Below are positions 8,461 to 18,465 of a stretch of DNA of 64,000 nucleotides, one piece after another; positions within the stretch are counted from its first letter, which is position 1, and every line of letters starts with the position of its first letter. Under the pieces are notes generated by a model. That model was not told where the DNA came from and searched no databases. It saw only the letters and a list, made by a program, of their open reading frames with translations. This DNA is from Bacilli bacterium (GTDB lineage Bacteria > Bacillota_I > Bacilli_A > RFN20 > CAG-826), in assembly GCA_022482735.1 (NCBI GenBank), contig JAKVOO010000001.1, positions 305,699 to 369,698 of the forward strand, given 5' to 3'. The position numbers were made by a program, and so were the translations under genes.

Positions 8461-9429
8461 TTATGCCAAAGCGGAAACAATCCGCTCAATATCCGTCTTC
8501 ATCATTTTAACATATGTGTCCGCACTATCCTCAGCGCTTCCCAATGTATCGGTGAATAACTCACCCCCGATGCTCAAGTTATAGTTAATTGCTTCGGCGG
8601 CTTCAATCACCGCTCGAGTAGATTTGTCAGAGAGACCATCTTCTAGAAAAATAGCTTTAACATTCAATTCTTTTGCCGTTTGAGCAATGTTATTAAGCGC
8701 CGTGGTAGAGATTTCTCCATCGGTCGATATTCCCTGCAACGAATAAACATCAAAACCATAGGCCCGGGCAAAGTAGCTCAAAGCATCGTGGGTGGTAAGA
8801 AGAATACGCTTATTAGCTTCTAAACTCAATGCTTTTTGGCCAACATAGGTATCTACTTCTTCTAATTGAGTAACGTAAGTCGATAAGTTGCTGGCAAAAT
8901 ATTCGCTTTCATCTACGCGATAGGTGGCAAGAAAATCACTCAAACCCGTGACCGCCTTAATGGAAAGTGAAGCATCAAGCCAGAAATGAGGATCATAAAG
9001 ACCATGATCATGATCTTCTTCATCTCCTTCATCTTCTTCATGACTAGCTTCCAATAAATCGGTACTGTCAAGCCCATCACTCAAGGTATAGAAGGCCTTG
9101 TCCTTTGAAGATGAAAACGAATCAAGCACATCTTCAATCCGGCTTTCTAACTCTAAGCCACTCGTCAAAATCAAATCGGCTGCTTTCAAATATTTCAAAT
9201 CGGCTGGAGTGGTGTTGTATGTATGAGCATCCATGCCGGATTTTATCATATTGTATATCACGACTCGATCTTGGCCTATTTCTTGAGCAAAATTAGCCAC
9301 AATTGAGGTTGTGGCAACGATTTTTATCTTATCGGAATTTACAAAATTTGTATACTCCGCATCATTATAACAACCATTCAAAGCCAAAATAATTGGCAAA
9401 GCCATCATGTAGGCAAAAGTCTTCTTCAT
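8461..9429 (-). CDS. mntA: Metal ABC transporter substrate-binding lipoprotein (TroA/MntA-type)
   Basis: Extracellular metal-binding lipoprotein of cluster A-I, 322 residues. A signal peptide (MKKTFAYMMALPIILALNGC) ends in a lipobox cysteine. Probable ligands are His in GMDAHTYNTTP, His in DPHFWLD, His in LTTHDALSYFARAYG and Asp in GELFTDTLG, the His-His-His-Asp set of TroA. An acidic/His loop before DPHFW is common in zinc binders, so zinc and manganese both remain possible. The start at 9429 is chosen because AAGGAGAG precedes it and the signal peptide begins there; the frame is open 23 codons further into the promoter. Confidence 0.93.
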   Translation of the reverse strand: MKKTFAYMMALPIILALNGCYNDAEYTNFVNSDKIKIVATTSIVANFAQEIGQDRVVIYNMIKSGMDAHTYNTTPADLKYLKAADLILTSGLELESRIEDVLDSFSSSKDKAFYTLSDGLDSTDLLEASHEEDEGDEEDHDHGLYDPHFWLDASLSIKAVTGLSDFLATYRVDESEYFASNLSTYVTQLEEVDTYVGQKALSLEANKRILLTTHDALSYFARAYGFDVYSLQGISTDGEISTTALNNIAQTAKELNVKAIFLEDGLSDKSTRAVIEAAEAINYNLSIGGELFTDTLGSAEDSADTYVKMMKTDIERIVSALA

Positions 9430-9445
9430 AGCACTCTCTCCTTTT

Positions 9446-9461
9446 TTAAGGCATACCTTAA
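9446..9461. promoter_or_regulatory. Operator 1, downstream of the mnt promoter
   Basis: Perfect inverted repeat TTAAGG-CATA-CCTTAA. It lies just downstream of the expected transcription start and before the ribosome binding site of mntA. It shares the TAAGGC...ACCTTA core with the site at 9474-9487, centre-to-centre 27 bases. A DtxR-family protein encoded in the same operon (4953-5603) is the obvious candidate to bind. Confidence 0.75.
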
Positions 9462-9469
9462 TATTCGTA

Positions 9470-9498
9470 ATTATAAGGCGGACCTTAAAATCGGTCAA
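9470..9498 (-). promoter_or_regulatory. Promoter of the mnt operon with operator 2 in the spacer
   Basis: On the minus strand TTGACC, a 17-base spacer and TATAAT. The inverted repeat TAAGG-CGGA-CCTTA at 9474-9487 fills the spacer and overlaps two bases of the -10 box, so a bound repressor would exclude RNA polymerase. Confidence 0.82.
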
Positions 9499-9510
9499 TG
9501 AAAATGCTCA

Positions 9511-10143
9511 TTAATAATATAAAAAGAAACGATTATATTTTAATTCGTCTTCCATTGTGGTTTTTTTGTCATGTCCCGGATATAAAATTGTTGTAAGTGG
9601 TATTTCCTTACGAATATAGTTCAAACTATTCGCTATGTCTTTTGCTGATCCGCCAAATAAATCAGTTCGCCCAATTGAACGCTTAAAAATTGTATCGCCG
9701 GTAAAAGCGATGTTTTCTTGAGCAAAATAGAAGATAACGCTACCCGGTGTATGAAAGGGCGTATGCAAAACGCTAATCGGTGTGGAAAGAAGATTAAGTG
9801 TCATTTTATCTTCGATATATACAATGTAGTCTTTAAGTCCCTGCAAGTAATCGACACCTGAGTTAAATCGTTCGTTTTCGCAAAGCATCGCATCGCGAGC
9901 ATTGATAAAAACGGGAACATGAAAGTTATCAACGATGGTCTTAACTCCACGTATATGGTCATAATGGCCATGTGTTAATAAAACGGCCTTTAAATCTATT
10001 TTATTAGTTGAAAGATACTCCACCAATCCAAGGCCAGTTTGGCCGGGATCAATTACAATTGAAGCCCCTTTCTCATCAGTAACAATATAGGTATTAGAGC
10101 TAAAACTTTTCTCCGGATAAGTAAGTGGTAAAACTTTAATCAT
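9511..10143 (-). CDS. MBL-fold metallohydrolase (glyoxalase II-like, YqgX-type)
   Basis: 210-residue metallo-beta-lactamase fold hydrolase. The zinc motif THGHYDHIRG, a second His in HTPFHTPGS, the Asp in FTGDTIF and the last His in YPGHDKKT are all present, so it should bind two metals. The short form without a separate C-terminal substrate domain resembles B. subtilis YqgX rather than classical GloB; the true substrate is unknown. It lies 29 bases after rpmG, behind a terminator hairpin, near ispG as in Bacillus. Confidence 0.9.
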   Translation of the reverse strand: MIKVLPLTYPEKSFSSNTYIVTDEKGASIVIDPGQTGLGLVEYLSTNKIDLKAVLLTHGHYDHIRGVKTIVDNFHVPVFINARDAMLCENERFNSGVDYLQGLKDYIVYIEDKMTLNLLSTPISVLHTPFHTPGSVIFYFAQENIAFTGDTIFKRSIGRTDLFGGSAKDIANSLNYIRKEIPLTTILYPGHDKKTTMEDELKYNRFFLYY

Positions 10144-10150
10144 GGTATAA

Positions 10151-10178
10151 ACAAAAAAATAAAGCGTGAGCTTTATTT
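10151..10178 (-). terminator. Terminator after rpmG
   Basis: AAATAAAGC, loop GTGA, GCTTTATTT, then a run of T on the minus strand. The upstream arm overlaps the rpmG stop codon, separating rpmG from the MBL gene. Confidence 0.8.
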
Positions 10179-10322
10179 CTTTTCCTTATGAACGGTGACT
10201 TTGTTGCAACGCGGGCAATATTTTTTAACTTCCATCCGATCTGGATGAAGCTTTTTATTCTTGGTCGTAATATAGTTTTCCTCGCCGCAATCAGTACACT
10301 TCAAAATAATGTTTTCACGCAT
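10173..10322 (-). CDS. rpmG: 50S ribosomal protein L33
   Basis: Small large-subunit ribosomal protein of 49 residues. It is the zinc-binding (C+) form: CTDC near the N-terminus and CPRC near the C-terminus, with the typical [20 protein letters not shown] between them. The start at 10322 is chosen because GGAGGTGG lies just before the ATG; the open frame 13 codons longer has no ribosome binding site. L32 in this window is also the zinc form. Confidence 0.95.
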   Translation of the reverse strand: MRENIILKCTDCGEENYITTKNKKLHPDRMEVKKYCPRCNKVTVHKEKK

Positions 10323-10570
10323 AACTCCACCTCCGGTGCTTACATTTCCGTATTGTATCATACCTGTGGTTTTTATTCTATAAATATTTACTCAAATTTC
10401 CCCAATTTTTCTTAGAATTAACAATTCTTTTAAATATCATATTTTTATTGAATAATTTTTTTATTAAGGTTACGCTAAATGACTATTTTGTATTCTAATC
10501 ATATTCATAGGAACTTAAATAATTTTTTCAATCGCACTATGATAAAATAAGAAAGTAAGAGGTTCAAAAA
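10323..10570. other. Divergent intergenic region rpmG/ispG
   Basis: About 250 very AT-rich bases between divergent genes. A TACAAT at the minus-strand side (upstream of rpmG) and a TAAAAT about 20 bases before ispG are candidate -10 boxes, both with poor -35 matches. Nothing else is visible. Confidence 0.4.
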
Positions 10571-11623
10571 ATGATTTTAAGAATTAATACCCGCCCAGTT
10601 CACGTTGGAAACGTTCAAATTGGGGGTCAAGATAAAGTTGTAATTCAAAGTATGTGCAACATCAAAACGAGTCATGTGGCAGAAGTCGCAAAGCAAATTA
10701 ACGAAGCGACCACTTTAGGAGCGGAGATTATGCGTTTAGCGGTTCTTGATCTTGAGGATGCCAAAGCGATAAGCGAAATTAAAAAACTTATTTCTATTCC
10801 TCTTGTGGCCGATATTCATTTTGATTATCGCTTAGCGCTGGCGGCTATGGAGGCTGGAGTAGATGCCATTAGATTAAATCCGGGAAATATTGGCTCTATC
10901 GATAGAATTAGGCAAGTTGTCGATATGGCAAAGGCGTTGAGCGTTCCTATTCGTATTGGCGTAAATTCTGGCTCTATTGATCGTAGCATTTATAGTTATG
11001 ATCAAGAATTAACAGCCCAGCATCTTGTTAATAGCGCTAAAAAGCACGTTAAAATACTTGAGGATTTAGGTTTTTTTGACATTGTGATTTCCTTAAAAGG
11101 AACTGATGTCAAAGAGACGATTGCGGCTTATAGATTAGCTTCAGAAACATTTCCCTACCCACTTCATCTAGGAATTACGGAAGCGGGGACAAAGGAAATC
11201 GGCATTATTCGCTCAGCCGCTGGTCTATCGCCACTACTATTATCCGGAATCGGAGATACGATTCGCATTTCTCTTAGCGCCAGCCCTTTAGATGAAATCG
11301 TAACCGCCAAACGACTCCTACATGATTTAGGCCTTTATCCTAATTATCCAACTTTGATAAGTTGCCCAACATGCGGAAGAACCCAAGTTGATGTTATCGC
11401 CTTGGCCAATAAAGTATTAACCTATATCGAAAAGGTCAATAAGCCAATTACGGTTGCGGTCATGGGTTGCGTTGTTAATGGTCCGGGTGAAGCAAGTAAT
11501 GCTGACATTGGACTAGCCGGAGGCCGGGGTCAGTATGCAATATTTAAAAAAGGCAAAGTAATTGCCTCCTGCCCAGAAGATGAGGCTTTTGCTAGATTAA
11601 AAAAGGAAATCGATAATCTATAA
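10571..11623 (+). CDS. ispG: 4-hydroxy-3-methylbut-2-en-1-yl diphosphate synthase
   Basis: Iron-sulfur enzyme of the MEP isoprenoid pathway (GcpE), converting the cyclic diphosphate MEcPP to HMBPP. The 350-residue product has the TIM-barrel N-terminus (RPVHVGNVQIGGQDKVVIQSM) and the cluster ligands CPTCGRT plus the Cys in VMGCVVNGPGEA. Length and motifs match the short bacterial form. ispH, the next enzyme of the pathway, lies only 1.4 kb away at 13066-13944, so both iron-sulfur steps of the pathway are close together. GAGG precedes the ATG. Confidence 0.97.
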   Translation: MILRINTRPVHVGNVQIGGQDKVVIQSMCNIKTSHVAEVAKQINEATTLGAEIMRLAVLDLEDAKAISEIKKLISIPLVADIHFDYRLALAAMEAGVDAIRLNPGNIGSIDRIRQVVDMAKALSVPIRIGVNSGSIDRSIYSYDQELTAQHLVNSAKKHVKILEDLGFFDIVISLKGTDVKETIAAYRLASETFPYPLHLGITEAGTKEIGIIRSAAGLSPLLLSGIGDTIRISLSASPLDEIVTAKRLLHDLGLYPNYPTLISCPTCGRTQVDVIALANKVLTYIEKVNKPITVAVMGCVVNGPGEASNADIGLAGGRGQYAIFKKGKVIASCPEDEAFARLKKEIDNL

Positions 11624-11638
11624 TGATTTCCTTTTTTT
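11601..11638. terminator. Bidirectional terminator between ispG and cshB
   Basis: GGAAATC...GATTTCC stem with seven T on the plus strand and six on the minus strand. The stem overlaps the last codons of ispG. It serves ispG on the plus strand and the DEAD-box gene on the minus strand. Confidence 0.8.
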
Positions 11639-11640
11639 AA

Positions 11641-12996
11641 TTACTTGTCCGAATTATTTTGCCGTTTGCGTTCTTCGACCTGACGACGGATATCTTTTCT
11701 AATTATTTCTTGTCGATGCTTGCGTTTTACCTTATCAATCGCTTGCTTAACTTTTTTCTTATATCCGGGCTTAACCTTTTTACTCCGGTTCATAGCCACG
11801 GCTTTTTTTATTTTCGCGGTCAAATCCGGATTTTCTTTTTTAATTATCGTTTTACGCGCTTTCTGAGTCGAAGTCACAAACTCTTTATCCCGATAAACTA
11901 AGTATTGAAAAGAAATATTTCTTTTTATTAATTCATTTAAATCATCCAATTGATCATTGTCATAAAGTAAAAAAGAATTGCCGTTTCGATCATAGCGCGC
12001 TGTTCGTCCCGCTCGATGAAAATAGTAGGCCATATCTGAAGGAAATCCGACATTTAAAATATCACTTACATCGGGTAAATCTATTCCACGGGCTGCCACA
12101 TCGCTAGCTACGACAACACTAAACTCTTTGTTTCGAATCCGTTTCATCATTATTTTACGTTCCCGTGGATTCAAATCACCATGCAATTCCCCTACACTCA
12201 TCCCCTGCTGATTGAGGTATTTAGCGTAATTCCTCGCTTCCTCATTCGTTTTAGCAAAAATTAAAAGAAAATAAGGATGGTAGAAGGTGACAAAATTTTT
12301 AATAACTTCTTCAATTGGCTGATGACGCGTATCGACAGCAAAATGAGTAACGCGAGACGAAGTTGGATCTTTGGGTGCAAGCTGAATAACGCGGGCTCCC
12401 TTAAGATAATGATTAATTAAATTAGCCAAAGCAGGAGTCATCGTTGCCGAGAAAACCATCACTTGGCTAGCAATTTTTCCTAAGAGTCCATCAATCAAAT
12501 TAAAGAAACCACTGTCAAGAAGCATATCAGCCTCATCAAGCACAATCGTTTTAACGTGTGCCATTGAGGTAACCGTGTTTTCCACCCCTAAATCATATAA
12601 CCTACCGGGCGTTCCAATTATTATATGGGGATGAGAAAAGAGTTTTGCTTCATCACGATTTTTGTCATTGCCACCCGCAATAAGAGCAATATTTATCCCC
12701 AAAGTTCCGCTACTAACTAATTGAATGGCAAAATCATATATTTGTTTAGCTAATTCGCGCGTCGGCGACAAAATAATGGCTTGTATCTCGTGGTCATCAA
12801 CCTTGATATTATTAATAATCGGTATAAGAAAGGAATGAGTTTTTCCTGAGCCAGTCGGAGCTTGAACAACTAAAGATTTTCCGCGCATAGCATCGGGAAT
12901 AACTTCCGCTTGAACAGGAGTCAAACTATCATATCCGTGATTTTGTAGAGCATTTAATAGACTACTCTTGATTGCATATTGACTAAATTTGGCCAT
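11641..12996 (-). CDS. cshB: DEAD-box RNA helicase (CshB-like)
   Basis: 451-residue ATP-dependent RNA helicase. Motif Q and Walker A appear as LTPVQAEVIP and QAPTGSGKT, then PTRELA, TPGRL, LDEADMLLDSG, SAT, and in domain 2 VVASDVAARGIDLPDV and HRAGRTAR. A strongly basic C-terminal tail of about 80 residues (KKxxKPGYKKKVKQ and similar) should bind RNA. Size and position next to ispH and ispG match CshB (YqfR) of B. subtilis, a helicase linked to cold adaptation and ribosome/mRNA handling. The helicase assignment is firm, the symbol less so. Confidence 0.9.
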   Translation of the reverse strand: MAKFSQYAIKSSLLNALQNHGYDSLTPVQAEVIPDAMRGKSLVVQAPTGSGKTHSFLIPIINNIKVDDHEIQAIILSPTRELAKQIYDFAIQLVSSGTLGINIALIAGGNDKNRDEAKLFSHPHIIIGTPGRLYDLGVENTVTSMAHVKTIVLDEADMLLDSGFFNLIDGLLGKIASQVMVFSATMTPALANLINHYLKGARVIQLAPKDPTSSRVTHFAVDTRHQPIEEVIKNFVTFYHPYFLLIFAKTNEEARNYAKYLNQQGMSVGELHGDLNPRERKIMMKRIRNKEFSVVVASDVAARGIDLPDVSDILNVGFPSDMAYYFHRAGRTARYDRNGNSFLLYDNDQLDDLNELIKRNISFQYLVYRDKEFVTSTQKARKTIIKKENPDLTAKIKKAVAMNRSKKVKPGYKKKVKQAIDKVKRKHRQEIIRKDIRRQVEERKRQNNSDK

Positions 12997-13065
12997 AAAA
13001 TTCTCCGTGTATTATTATACATAATTTTTTTGCTCGTATGGTATTATTGTAGCGAAAGGATAATT

Positions 13066-13944
13066 ATGAAAGTTTTTGTTTGTCAACCGCACGGGTATTG
13101 TGAAGGTGTAATTAAGGCCATTAATTTAGCTTTAAAAACCCGAGAAAATTATCCGTTGAGACCGATATATATAATCGGCATGCTCGTCCATAATGAACAC
13201 GTCAATAATATACTTCTTGAACATAAAATTACGACTCTCGATTATACATTTTCCGAACTTAAAGATGTAATGAGCGAGTTACCATCTGAAAGTATTGTTG
13301 TCTTTACTGCTCATGGACATCCGGCTAGTCTTGAGTCATATGCCCGAAAACTAAACTTGACAATTGTGGACGCGACCTGCTCTTATGTCAGTGACAATCT
13401 ACATTTAATCCAGGAAGCCACGAACAATGGTCAAAAAGTAATATACATTGGGAAAGAAAACCATCCCGAAACGCTTTCTGCCTTATCAATTGGCCAGAAT
13501 GTTTTTCTTTATCGCAAGGATGACCTAGATTATTACCGAACATTTTGTCAGGATTCAATTCCCCCTTTAGTCATAAATCAAACAACCCTTGCCTACGATT
13601 CCCTGTTGCCAATTCACTATCAAATCCGTAACGTAATTCCCCAAGCCATTTTTGCTGAGGAAATATGTCCGGCAACCCGTCTTAGACAAAATGCGGTCAA
13701 AAATATACCTCAGGAAGTTGATGCCATTTTAGTTGTGGGCTCAAAACGTTCGGCTAATACCAATCATTTGGTTTCTATTGCTAAAGAATCTCACCCCAAA
13801 GCCGAAGTTTATTTAATTGACTCAATTAATGATTTAGATCTTACTAAGGTTAGACATTTTAAATTTGTGGCTGTATCCGCTGGGGCTTCCACTCCTCTTG
13901 AAGTAACCGAAAAAGTTATATCTGCGCTTAAGGCAATTGAATGA
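13066..13944 (+). CDS. ispH: 4-hydroxy-3-methylbut-2-enyl diphosphate reductase
   Basis: Last enzyme of the MEP pathway, reducing HMBPP to IPP and DMAPP with a 4Fe-4S cluster. The 292-residue product keeps the three cluster cysteines: in QPHGYCEGV, DATCSYV and EEICPATRL. The HGHP and QTTLAYDS segments for substrate binding are present. The start at 13066 follows AAAGGATAATT; a longer open frame of 29 codons would encode a spurious hydrophobic leader overlapping the divergent helicase gene. The last 17 bases overlap the end of the convergent Nif3-like gene. Confidence 0.95.
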   Translation: MKVFVCQPHGYCEGVIKAINLALKTRENYPLRPIYIIGMLVHNEHVNNILLEHKITTLDYTFSELKDVMSELPSESIVVFTAHGHPASLESYARKLNLTIVDATCSYVSDNLHLIQEATNNGQKVIYIGKENHPETLSALSIGQNVFLYRKDDLDYYRTFCQDSIPPLVINQTTLAYDSLLPIHYQIRNVIPQAIFAEEICPATRLRQNAVKNIPQEVDAILVVGSKRSANTNHLVSIAKESHPKAEVYLIDSINDLDLTKVRHFKFVAVSAGASTPLEVTEKVISALKAIE

Positions 13945-14710
13945 CGGGTGGAACTTTCTCTTGATCGATAATAATGATTTCTAAAGTCGGATCGATCTCC
14001 AGCAATATTTTTTGCATTTGTCCAAGAAATATTCTCTCCACTTCATGGGGAACGTCTAGATAATTAAACTGATAACGAATAATGTCTCTTCGAACATGAT
14101 GAGGGGTATCACCACTGATAAAAATATCGAATCCTTCAGCCGCAGCTTTTCGCCAACTTCGCGAGCCACCTCCGCCGATAATTGCCACTCTTTCTATTGT
14201 CTTCTTCCCCGCATTTATGATACTGCCATAGGGAACGTCAAGGCGCAAAAGAGCATATTTTACAAATTCATCGATAGCCATTGGTTGAGGAAGATTTCCA
14301 CCCCGAGCCATTTTTTCTGTCTCTAAGGGGTGAATATTATCTAGGCCCAATGCCTCGGCTAAAGCATCATTCATGCCATCTTTACCCTCATCAAAATTCG
14401 TGTGCAGGCTATAGACCGGTACCAAGGCCTCATCTAGACGGTTGACCAGTTCCAATTTTAATGGGTCGCTATTTAGCACCGCCATTCGCGGCCCAAAAAT
14501 AAACGGGTGATGAGTTAAGACCAGATCGGGGTTAATATCTAGCACTTGATTAGCAATCGTCTCGTCTAAATCAAGAGCCAGAACAATCCGTGATGTCCAC
14601 TCTTTTAACTTTCCTGTTTGTAGGCCAATTCTTCGGTCATGATTCTTATAGGCGATGGATTTAGGAAAGCGAACCGCCAATTTTCGAATTAGAACTTTTG
14701 TTTTGACCAT
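13928..14710 (-). CDS. Nif3-like dinuclear metal centre protein (YqfO family)
   Basis: 260-residue member of the Nif3/YqfO family, hexameric proteins with a two-metal site and no agreed function (GTP cyclohydrolase I type 2 in older annotation). Metal ligands are visible in LTHHPF, LHTNFD, SGDTPHH and VPHEVE. The form is the short one without the PII/CutA-like insertion found in Bacillus YqfO. It overlaps the end of trmK by 22 bases, as in the conserved sigA-trmK-yqfO order. Confidence 0.9.
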   Translation of the reverse strand: MVKTKVLIRKLAVRFPKSIAYKNHDRRIGLQTGKLKEWTSRIVLALDLDETIANQVLDINPDLVLTHHPFIFGPRMAVLNSDPLKLELVNRLDEALVPVYSLHTNFDEGKDGMNDALAEALGLDNIHPLETEKMARGGNLPQPMAIDEFVKYALLRLDVPYGSIINAGKKTIERVAIIGGGGSRSWRKAAAEGFDIFISGDTPHHVRRDIIRYQFNYLDVPHEVERIFLGQMQKILLEIDPTLEIIIIDQEKVPPVIQLP

Positions 14711-15366
14711 AACGTTTCAATTTTCTCCTGTTCTGCTAGAATCTGGTCCCGCCGATGGTCATCGATATTTTCTGATAATAGCTTCTCATTTCGCTCGTAA
14801 CGCTCCCGCCACATCTTAATGAAAGAAGCGCTCTTTTGATTTAAATTAACCGGGCCAAAGACCAATTCAAGCCCGCAATAAATATGACGTTTGGGTACCA
14901 TAACAATTATTTCATAGAAATGATTATCCTCTTGAACCACCATTTCATCTTCAAAACTAAAACCATAAAAAGCCATCAGCGAACGCACCTCATCCGCTTT
15001 AGTGTGAGGTACTAAAATTATTTTTTTTATTTGGTCTAATTTATCAATTGAGTTGTTGATTATATCGCAAATAACGTCACCACCCATACCAGATATAACA
15101 ACTGTATTGATATCTTCTGGCATTCTTTTCAGTCCGTCAGCTAAATCAACTTGAATTTGCTTGTCCAAACTAGCTTCCATTACTGCTTTGTGAAGGATGT
15201 TAAAAGGTCCCTCTTTATTGTCGGAAGCATAAACTCGTGTCAAATGGCGTTCTTCCACTAAAAATAACGGTAAAAGGCCATGATCAGAGCCGATATCCGC
15301 AACGCGATCCTCCACATTTATATGATCAACTATTGCCATTAACCGAGGAGGTAATTGAATGCTCAT
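14689..15366 (-). CDS. trmK: tRNA (adenine(22)-N1)-methyltransferase
   Basis: Class I SAM methyltransferase of 225 residues modifying A22 in tRNA. The N-terminal [11 protein letters not shown] and [14 protein letters not shown] (SAM-binding motif I), then [14 protein letters not shown] and [14 protein letters not shown], are characteristic of TrmK (YqfN). A C-terminal helical segment with [13 protein letters not shown] follows. It overlaps the sigA stop codon by four bases and is directly downstream of sigA, the standard Firmicute position. Confidence 0.94.
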   Translation of the reverse strand: MSIQLPPRLMAIVDHINVEDRVADIGSDHGLLPLFLVEERHLTRVYASDNKEGPFNILHKAVMEASLDKQIQVDLADGLKRMPEDINTVVISGMGGDVICDIINNSIDKLDQIKKIILVPHTKADEVRSLMAFYGFSFEDEMVVQEDNHFYEIIVMVPKRHIYCGLELVFGPVNLNQKSASFIKMWRERYERNEKLLSENIDDHRRDQILAEQEKIETLWSKQKF

Positions 15367-16628
15367 TCTTTAAAATTCCTATAATCTTGTAGGCGCTTCA
15401 TCCGACTTGGTGCCCGCATTTTGCGGATGGCTTTAGCCTCAATCTGCCGAATACGTTCTCTAGTAACGCCAAATTCTTTCCCTACTTCTTCTAAGGTCCG
15501 TGGCCGATTATCATCTAGACCATAACGGAGACGAATCACCCGATCCTCACGATCGGTTAAGCAATCATGCATAACTTCATATATCTCTTCAACTAAAAGA
15601 ATATTGCTTGTATAATCCGTTGGAGACAAGGTATCCTTATCTTCAATAAAATCACCAATATGACTATCTTCTTCTTCACCGATTGGTGTTTCTAACGAAA
15701 CTGGCTCTAAGGCGATTCGTTGAATTTCGCGAATTCTCTCTGGCGGCATTGCACCGTCAAGTTTATCGCTAATTTCTTCAGCGGTTGGATCCCGGCCTAA
15801 CTCTTGAACTAACTGACGTTGTACTCGGGTAATTTTGTTGATTGTTTCAACCATATGCACGGGTATACGAATTGTCCGAGCCTGATCAGCAATCGCCCGG
15901 GTAATGGCCTGTCGAATCCACCAGGTAGCATAGGTGGAAAACTTAAATCCTTTTTTATAATCGAACTTTTCTACCGCCTTCATCAAACCAAGATTGCCTT
16001 CTTGAATCAAATCTAAGAATTGCATCCCACGCCCTAAATAATGCTTAGCAATGTTAACCACTAACCGTAAATTACAGTTTATCAAACGATCTTTAGCGTC
16101 ATCATCACCAGCTTCAATTCGTTTGGCCAAGTCTACTTCTTCGTCTGGCTTTAACAATTCATGATGACCAATTTCATGTAAATACATTTTAACGGAGTCG
16201 TTGACTTTAACATCGCCATTTGCTAAACGGTTAAAGCGATCGACATCTAAATCGTCAATATTTTCTTCTTCGTTACTATCATCAAAACTATCATCAAACA
16301 TGACATCTTCGTCTTCGACAATATCCTGATTTAATTTCTTTTCATCTAAGTTTTTGGCATCGATATCGATGTTATCTAAATCTTCCCCATCTTCGTCGCC
16401 GATAACATTAATGCCTTTTTGCTTAAAGTAATCCAAAAGCGCATCCATATCTTCATCCGATAAATCCAAATGTTGAATGGCTTCAAAGATTTCATCCTGA
16501 TCTAAATAACCGGCCGTTTTTCCTTTTTTCTCAAGTTTTTTCTTAATTGTATCAAGGCTTTCAACAGCCTCATCATCATCATCGGAAATTAGACTTAAAT
16601 CATCTTCCACTATTTTCTTTTTTTTCAT
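15363..16628 (-). CDS. sigA: Primary RNA polymerase sigma factor SigA/RpoD
   Basis: Housekeeping sigma-70, 421 residues. An acidic, Lys-rich N-terminal region with region 1.1 (residues 40-80) is followed by region 1.2 ([11 protein letters not shown]), region 2 with [20 protein letters not shown], region 3 and region 4 with [26 protein letters not shown]. These DNA-contact residues fit the TTGACA/TATAAT promoters found throughout the window. It lies 11 bases after dnaG in the classical dnaG-sigA macromolecular synthesis arrangement. Confidence 0.98.
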   Translation of the reverse strand: MKKKKIVEDDLSLISDDDDEAVESLDTIKKKLEKKGKTAGYLDQDEIFEAIQHLDLSDEDMDALLDYFKQKGINVIGDEDGEDLDNIDIDAKNLDEKKLNQDIVEDEDVMFDDSFDDSNEEENIDDLDVDRFNRLANGDVKVNDSVKMYLHEIGHHELLKPDEEVDLAKRIEAGDDDAKDRLINCNLRLVVNIAKHYLGRGMQFLDLIQEGNLGLMKAVEKFDYKKGFKFSTYATWWIRQAITRAIADQARTIRIPVHMVETINKITRVQRQLVQELGRDPTAEEISDKLDGAMPPERIREIQRIALEPVSLETPIGEEEDSHIGDFIEDKDTLSPTDYTSNILLVEEIYEVMHDCLTDREDRVIRLRYGLDDNRPRTLEEVGKEFGVTRERIRQIEAKAIRKMRAPSRMKRLQDYRNFKE

Positions 16629-16639
16629 ATTAACTCCTC

Positions 16640-18451
16640 TTAGTTAGGTTTCCTTTCTTTATCTAAAACCGGTAAATTATCATCTTTATTTTTACGGTAA
16701 TACTGAGCATAAATTGCTGCTTTTTCAGCATCCGATTTACCCTTTGTCTGCTCCAACAAATCACGTTCCTTCATCTCTTTATTTCGTTCAGCTTCAATTG
16801 TAAGCCGCAATTCATCCATAGATTTATCTGAATAGGCCGGCAGATCGTTGCGCAGTGACAAGGATGATACCTCTTCAATAATGTCCTGCACACCTTCAGT
16901 ATCATTGCTAGCAATGGTATTAATTAGTTCCGCCACATCAATAGCCTCATGATTGTCGTAATAATCAATTAAAAAATTAGCAATGGAACGATATATGTCG
17001 TCATATAGATAATTAATGTTTGCCTCATAATAAGTGGCTGCGCGCTTATCGTGTAGCATATAAATTATCACATCTCGTTCCGCGAAGGAAAAATGACGAA
17101 TCAATTCCCGTTCAGGGTGTACTTCCCTAAACGATGGTATGGTTTTATTAGAGCGTTTTCGATATAAATCCAAGCTCTTTTTAAGCGATTCCAGGGGAAA
17201 ATTGGTCAATGACTTTAGTATCAGCAAACCATCCATCAATTCTTCTTGATTGGTAATAGTGTCAATAATCGGTAGCATTTCGACCACCAAGCGCCGCCGA
17301 TCATTAGTTGTTTCTGCTTTGCCATGAAGACGATAATACTGCATTGCAAAGACCGAATGTGAAATGCGCTTATCTAAATATTTTAACAGTGCTTCCTTGC
17401 CATCCTGCGTTAAAATTTCGTCTGGATCGCGCTGTTCGTTACTGCTATCGACAAATGAATAACTAAGCCCACTATTGCTCAATTCCTTGGCGATTTTGAG
17501 CATACCCATTTGGCCAGCCAAGTCACCATCAAGGCAAATTCTTAACTCGGCATTTAACGAACGCAACATTGCAATGTGCTCTTTAGTTAATGCCGTTCCC
17601 ATCAAAGCTACGGCGCTATTTATTCCAGCGCGATATAGAGCGAAAACATCCATGAATCCCTCGAGAATGTATACATAGCCATCATGGCGAGCCGTTGTTT
17701 TTGCTCGATCAAAATTATAGAGAATCTGACTTTTTTTAAAAACGGGCGTCTCTGGCGAATTAACATACTTACCGACATCTTTTCGCTTTTGTAAAATTCG
17801 TCCGCTGAAGCCAACAATTTTACCATCGCGATCGGCAATTGGAAACATTACTCTCCCTCGATTACGGTCAAATGGTTGATTTAGTTCGCCACCCATAATG
17901 CCAATTGCCTCAATCGTTTTTATTGAATGCCCGCGTTTCTGCAAGAATTCAATTGAAGCTTCACCATTATTAAGTGCATACCCAAGGCGAAATGTCTGCT
18001 CAATATCACCGGCTAAGCCCCGCTGATCAAGATAATTCTTTGCTTCTTTGCCTTCTTCCGTAAGAAGACAGTATTGATAATACTTCGTCAAATCTTCAAG
18101 GCAGTTGTAAAGAGGAACAAGCGTATGATCAATCTTATTAAGATGCTGATATTGCTTTAGTCGCTCATCATCGAAACCTATTAAATCAGCAACTTTTTTT
18201 AAAGCATCACCAAAGGATATTTTTTCATAATTTTGCACAAATGAAATCGCATTTCCGCCCGCGCCACATGCAAAACACTTATATATTTGTTTGTCTTTAG
18301 AGATATGTAAGGATGGATTCTTATCATCATGAAAAGGACATATAGCAACATAATTCCGACCTTTTTTGGTTACAGGAATATAGTTGCTTATGACTTCCAC
18401 AATATCCGCACGATGAAGGATTTCGTCTGCTAAATTTGATTTAAATGCCAT
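16640..18451 (-). CDS. dnaG: DNA primase
   Basis: 603-residue primase synthesising RNA primers at the replication fork. The N-terminal zinc domain has [14 protein letters not shown] and CFACGAGG; the TOPRIM catalytic core has [11 protein letters not shown] and the LDGDLAGQ acidic motif; a C-terminal helicase-binding domain of about 150 residues follows, ending in a Lys/Glu-rich stretch. It is the second gene in the glyS-dnaG-sigA-trmK-nif3 unit. rpsU, its partner in many genomes, is 5 kb upstream here. Confidence 0.97.
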   Translation of the reverse strand: MAFKSNLADEILHRADIVEVISNYIPVTKKGRNYVAICPFHDDKNPSLHISKDKQIYKCFACGAGGNAISFVQNYEKISFGDALKKVADLIGFDDERLKQYQHLNKIDHTLVPLYNCLEDLTKYYQYCLLTEEGKEAKNYLDQRGLAGDIEQTFRLGYALNNGEASIEFLQKRGHSIKTIEAIGIMGGELNQPFDRNRGRVMFPIADRDGKIVGFSGRILQKRKDVGKYVNSPETPVFKKSQILYNFDRAKTTARHDGYVYILEGFMDVFALYRAGINSAVALMGTALTKEHIAMLRSLNAELRICLDGDLAGQMGMLKIAKELSNSGLSYSFVDSSNEQRDPDEILTQDGKEALLKYLDKRISHSVFAMQYYRLHGKAETTNDRRRLVVEMLPIIDTITNQEELMDGLLILKSLTNFPLESLKKSLDLYRKRSNKTIPSFREVHPERELIRHFSFAERDVIIYMLHDKRAATYYEANINYLYDDIYRSIANFLIDYYDNHEAIDVAELINTIASNDTEGVQDIIEEVSSLSLRNDLPAYSDKSMDELRLTIEAERNKEMKERDLLEQTKGKSDAEKAAIYAQYYRKNKDDNLPVLDKERKPN

Positions 18452-18465
18452 CTAAATTTCTCTTT

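Noticed and set aside
12979-13065. N-terminal hydrophobic extension of ispH
   Set aside because: No ribosome binding site at that start; the ATG at 13066 has one and matches the family start.
13928-13944. TGA read as tryptophan (Mollicute code 4)
   Set aside because: ispH, the zinc-ribbon gene and corrected rsmE end at TGA in the expected places, and conserved Trp residues use TGG.
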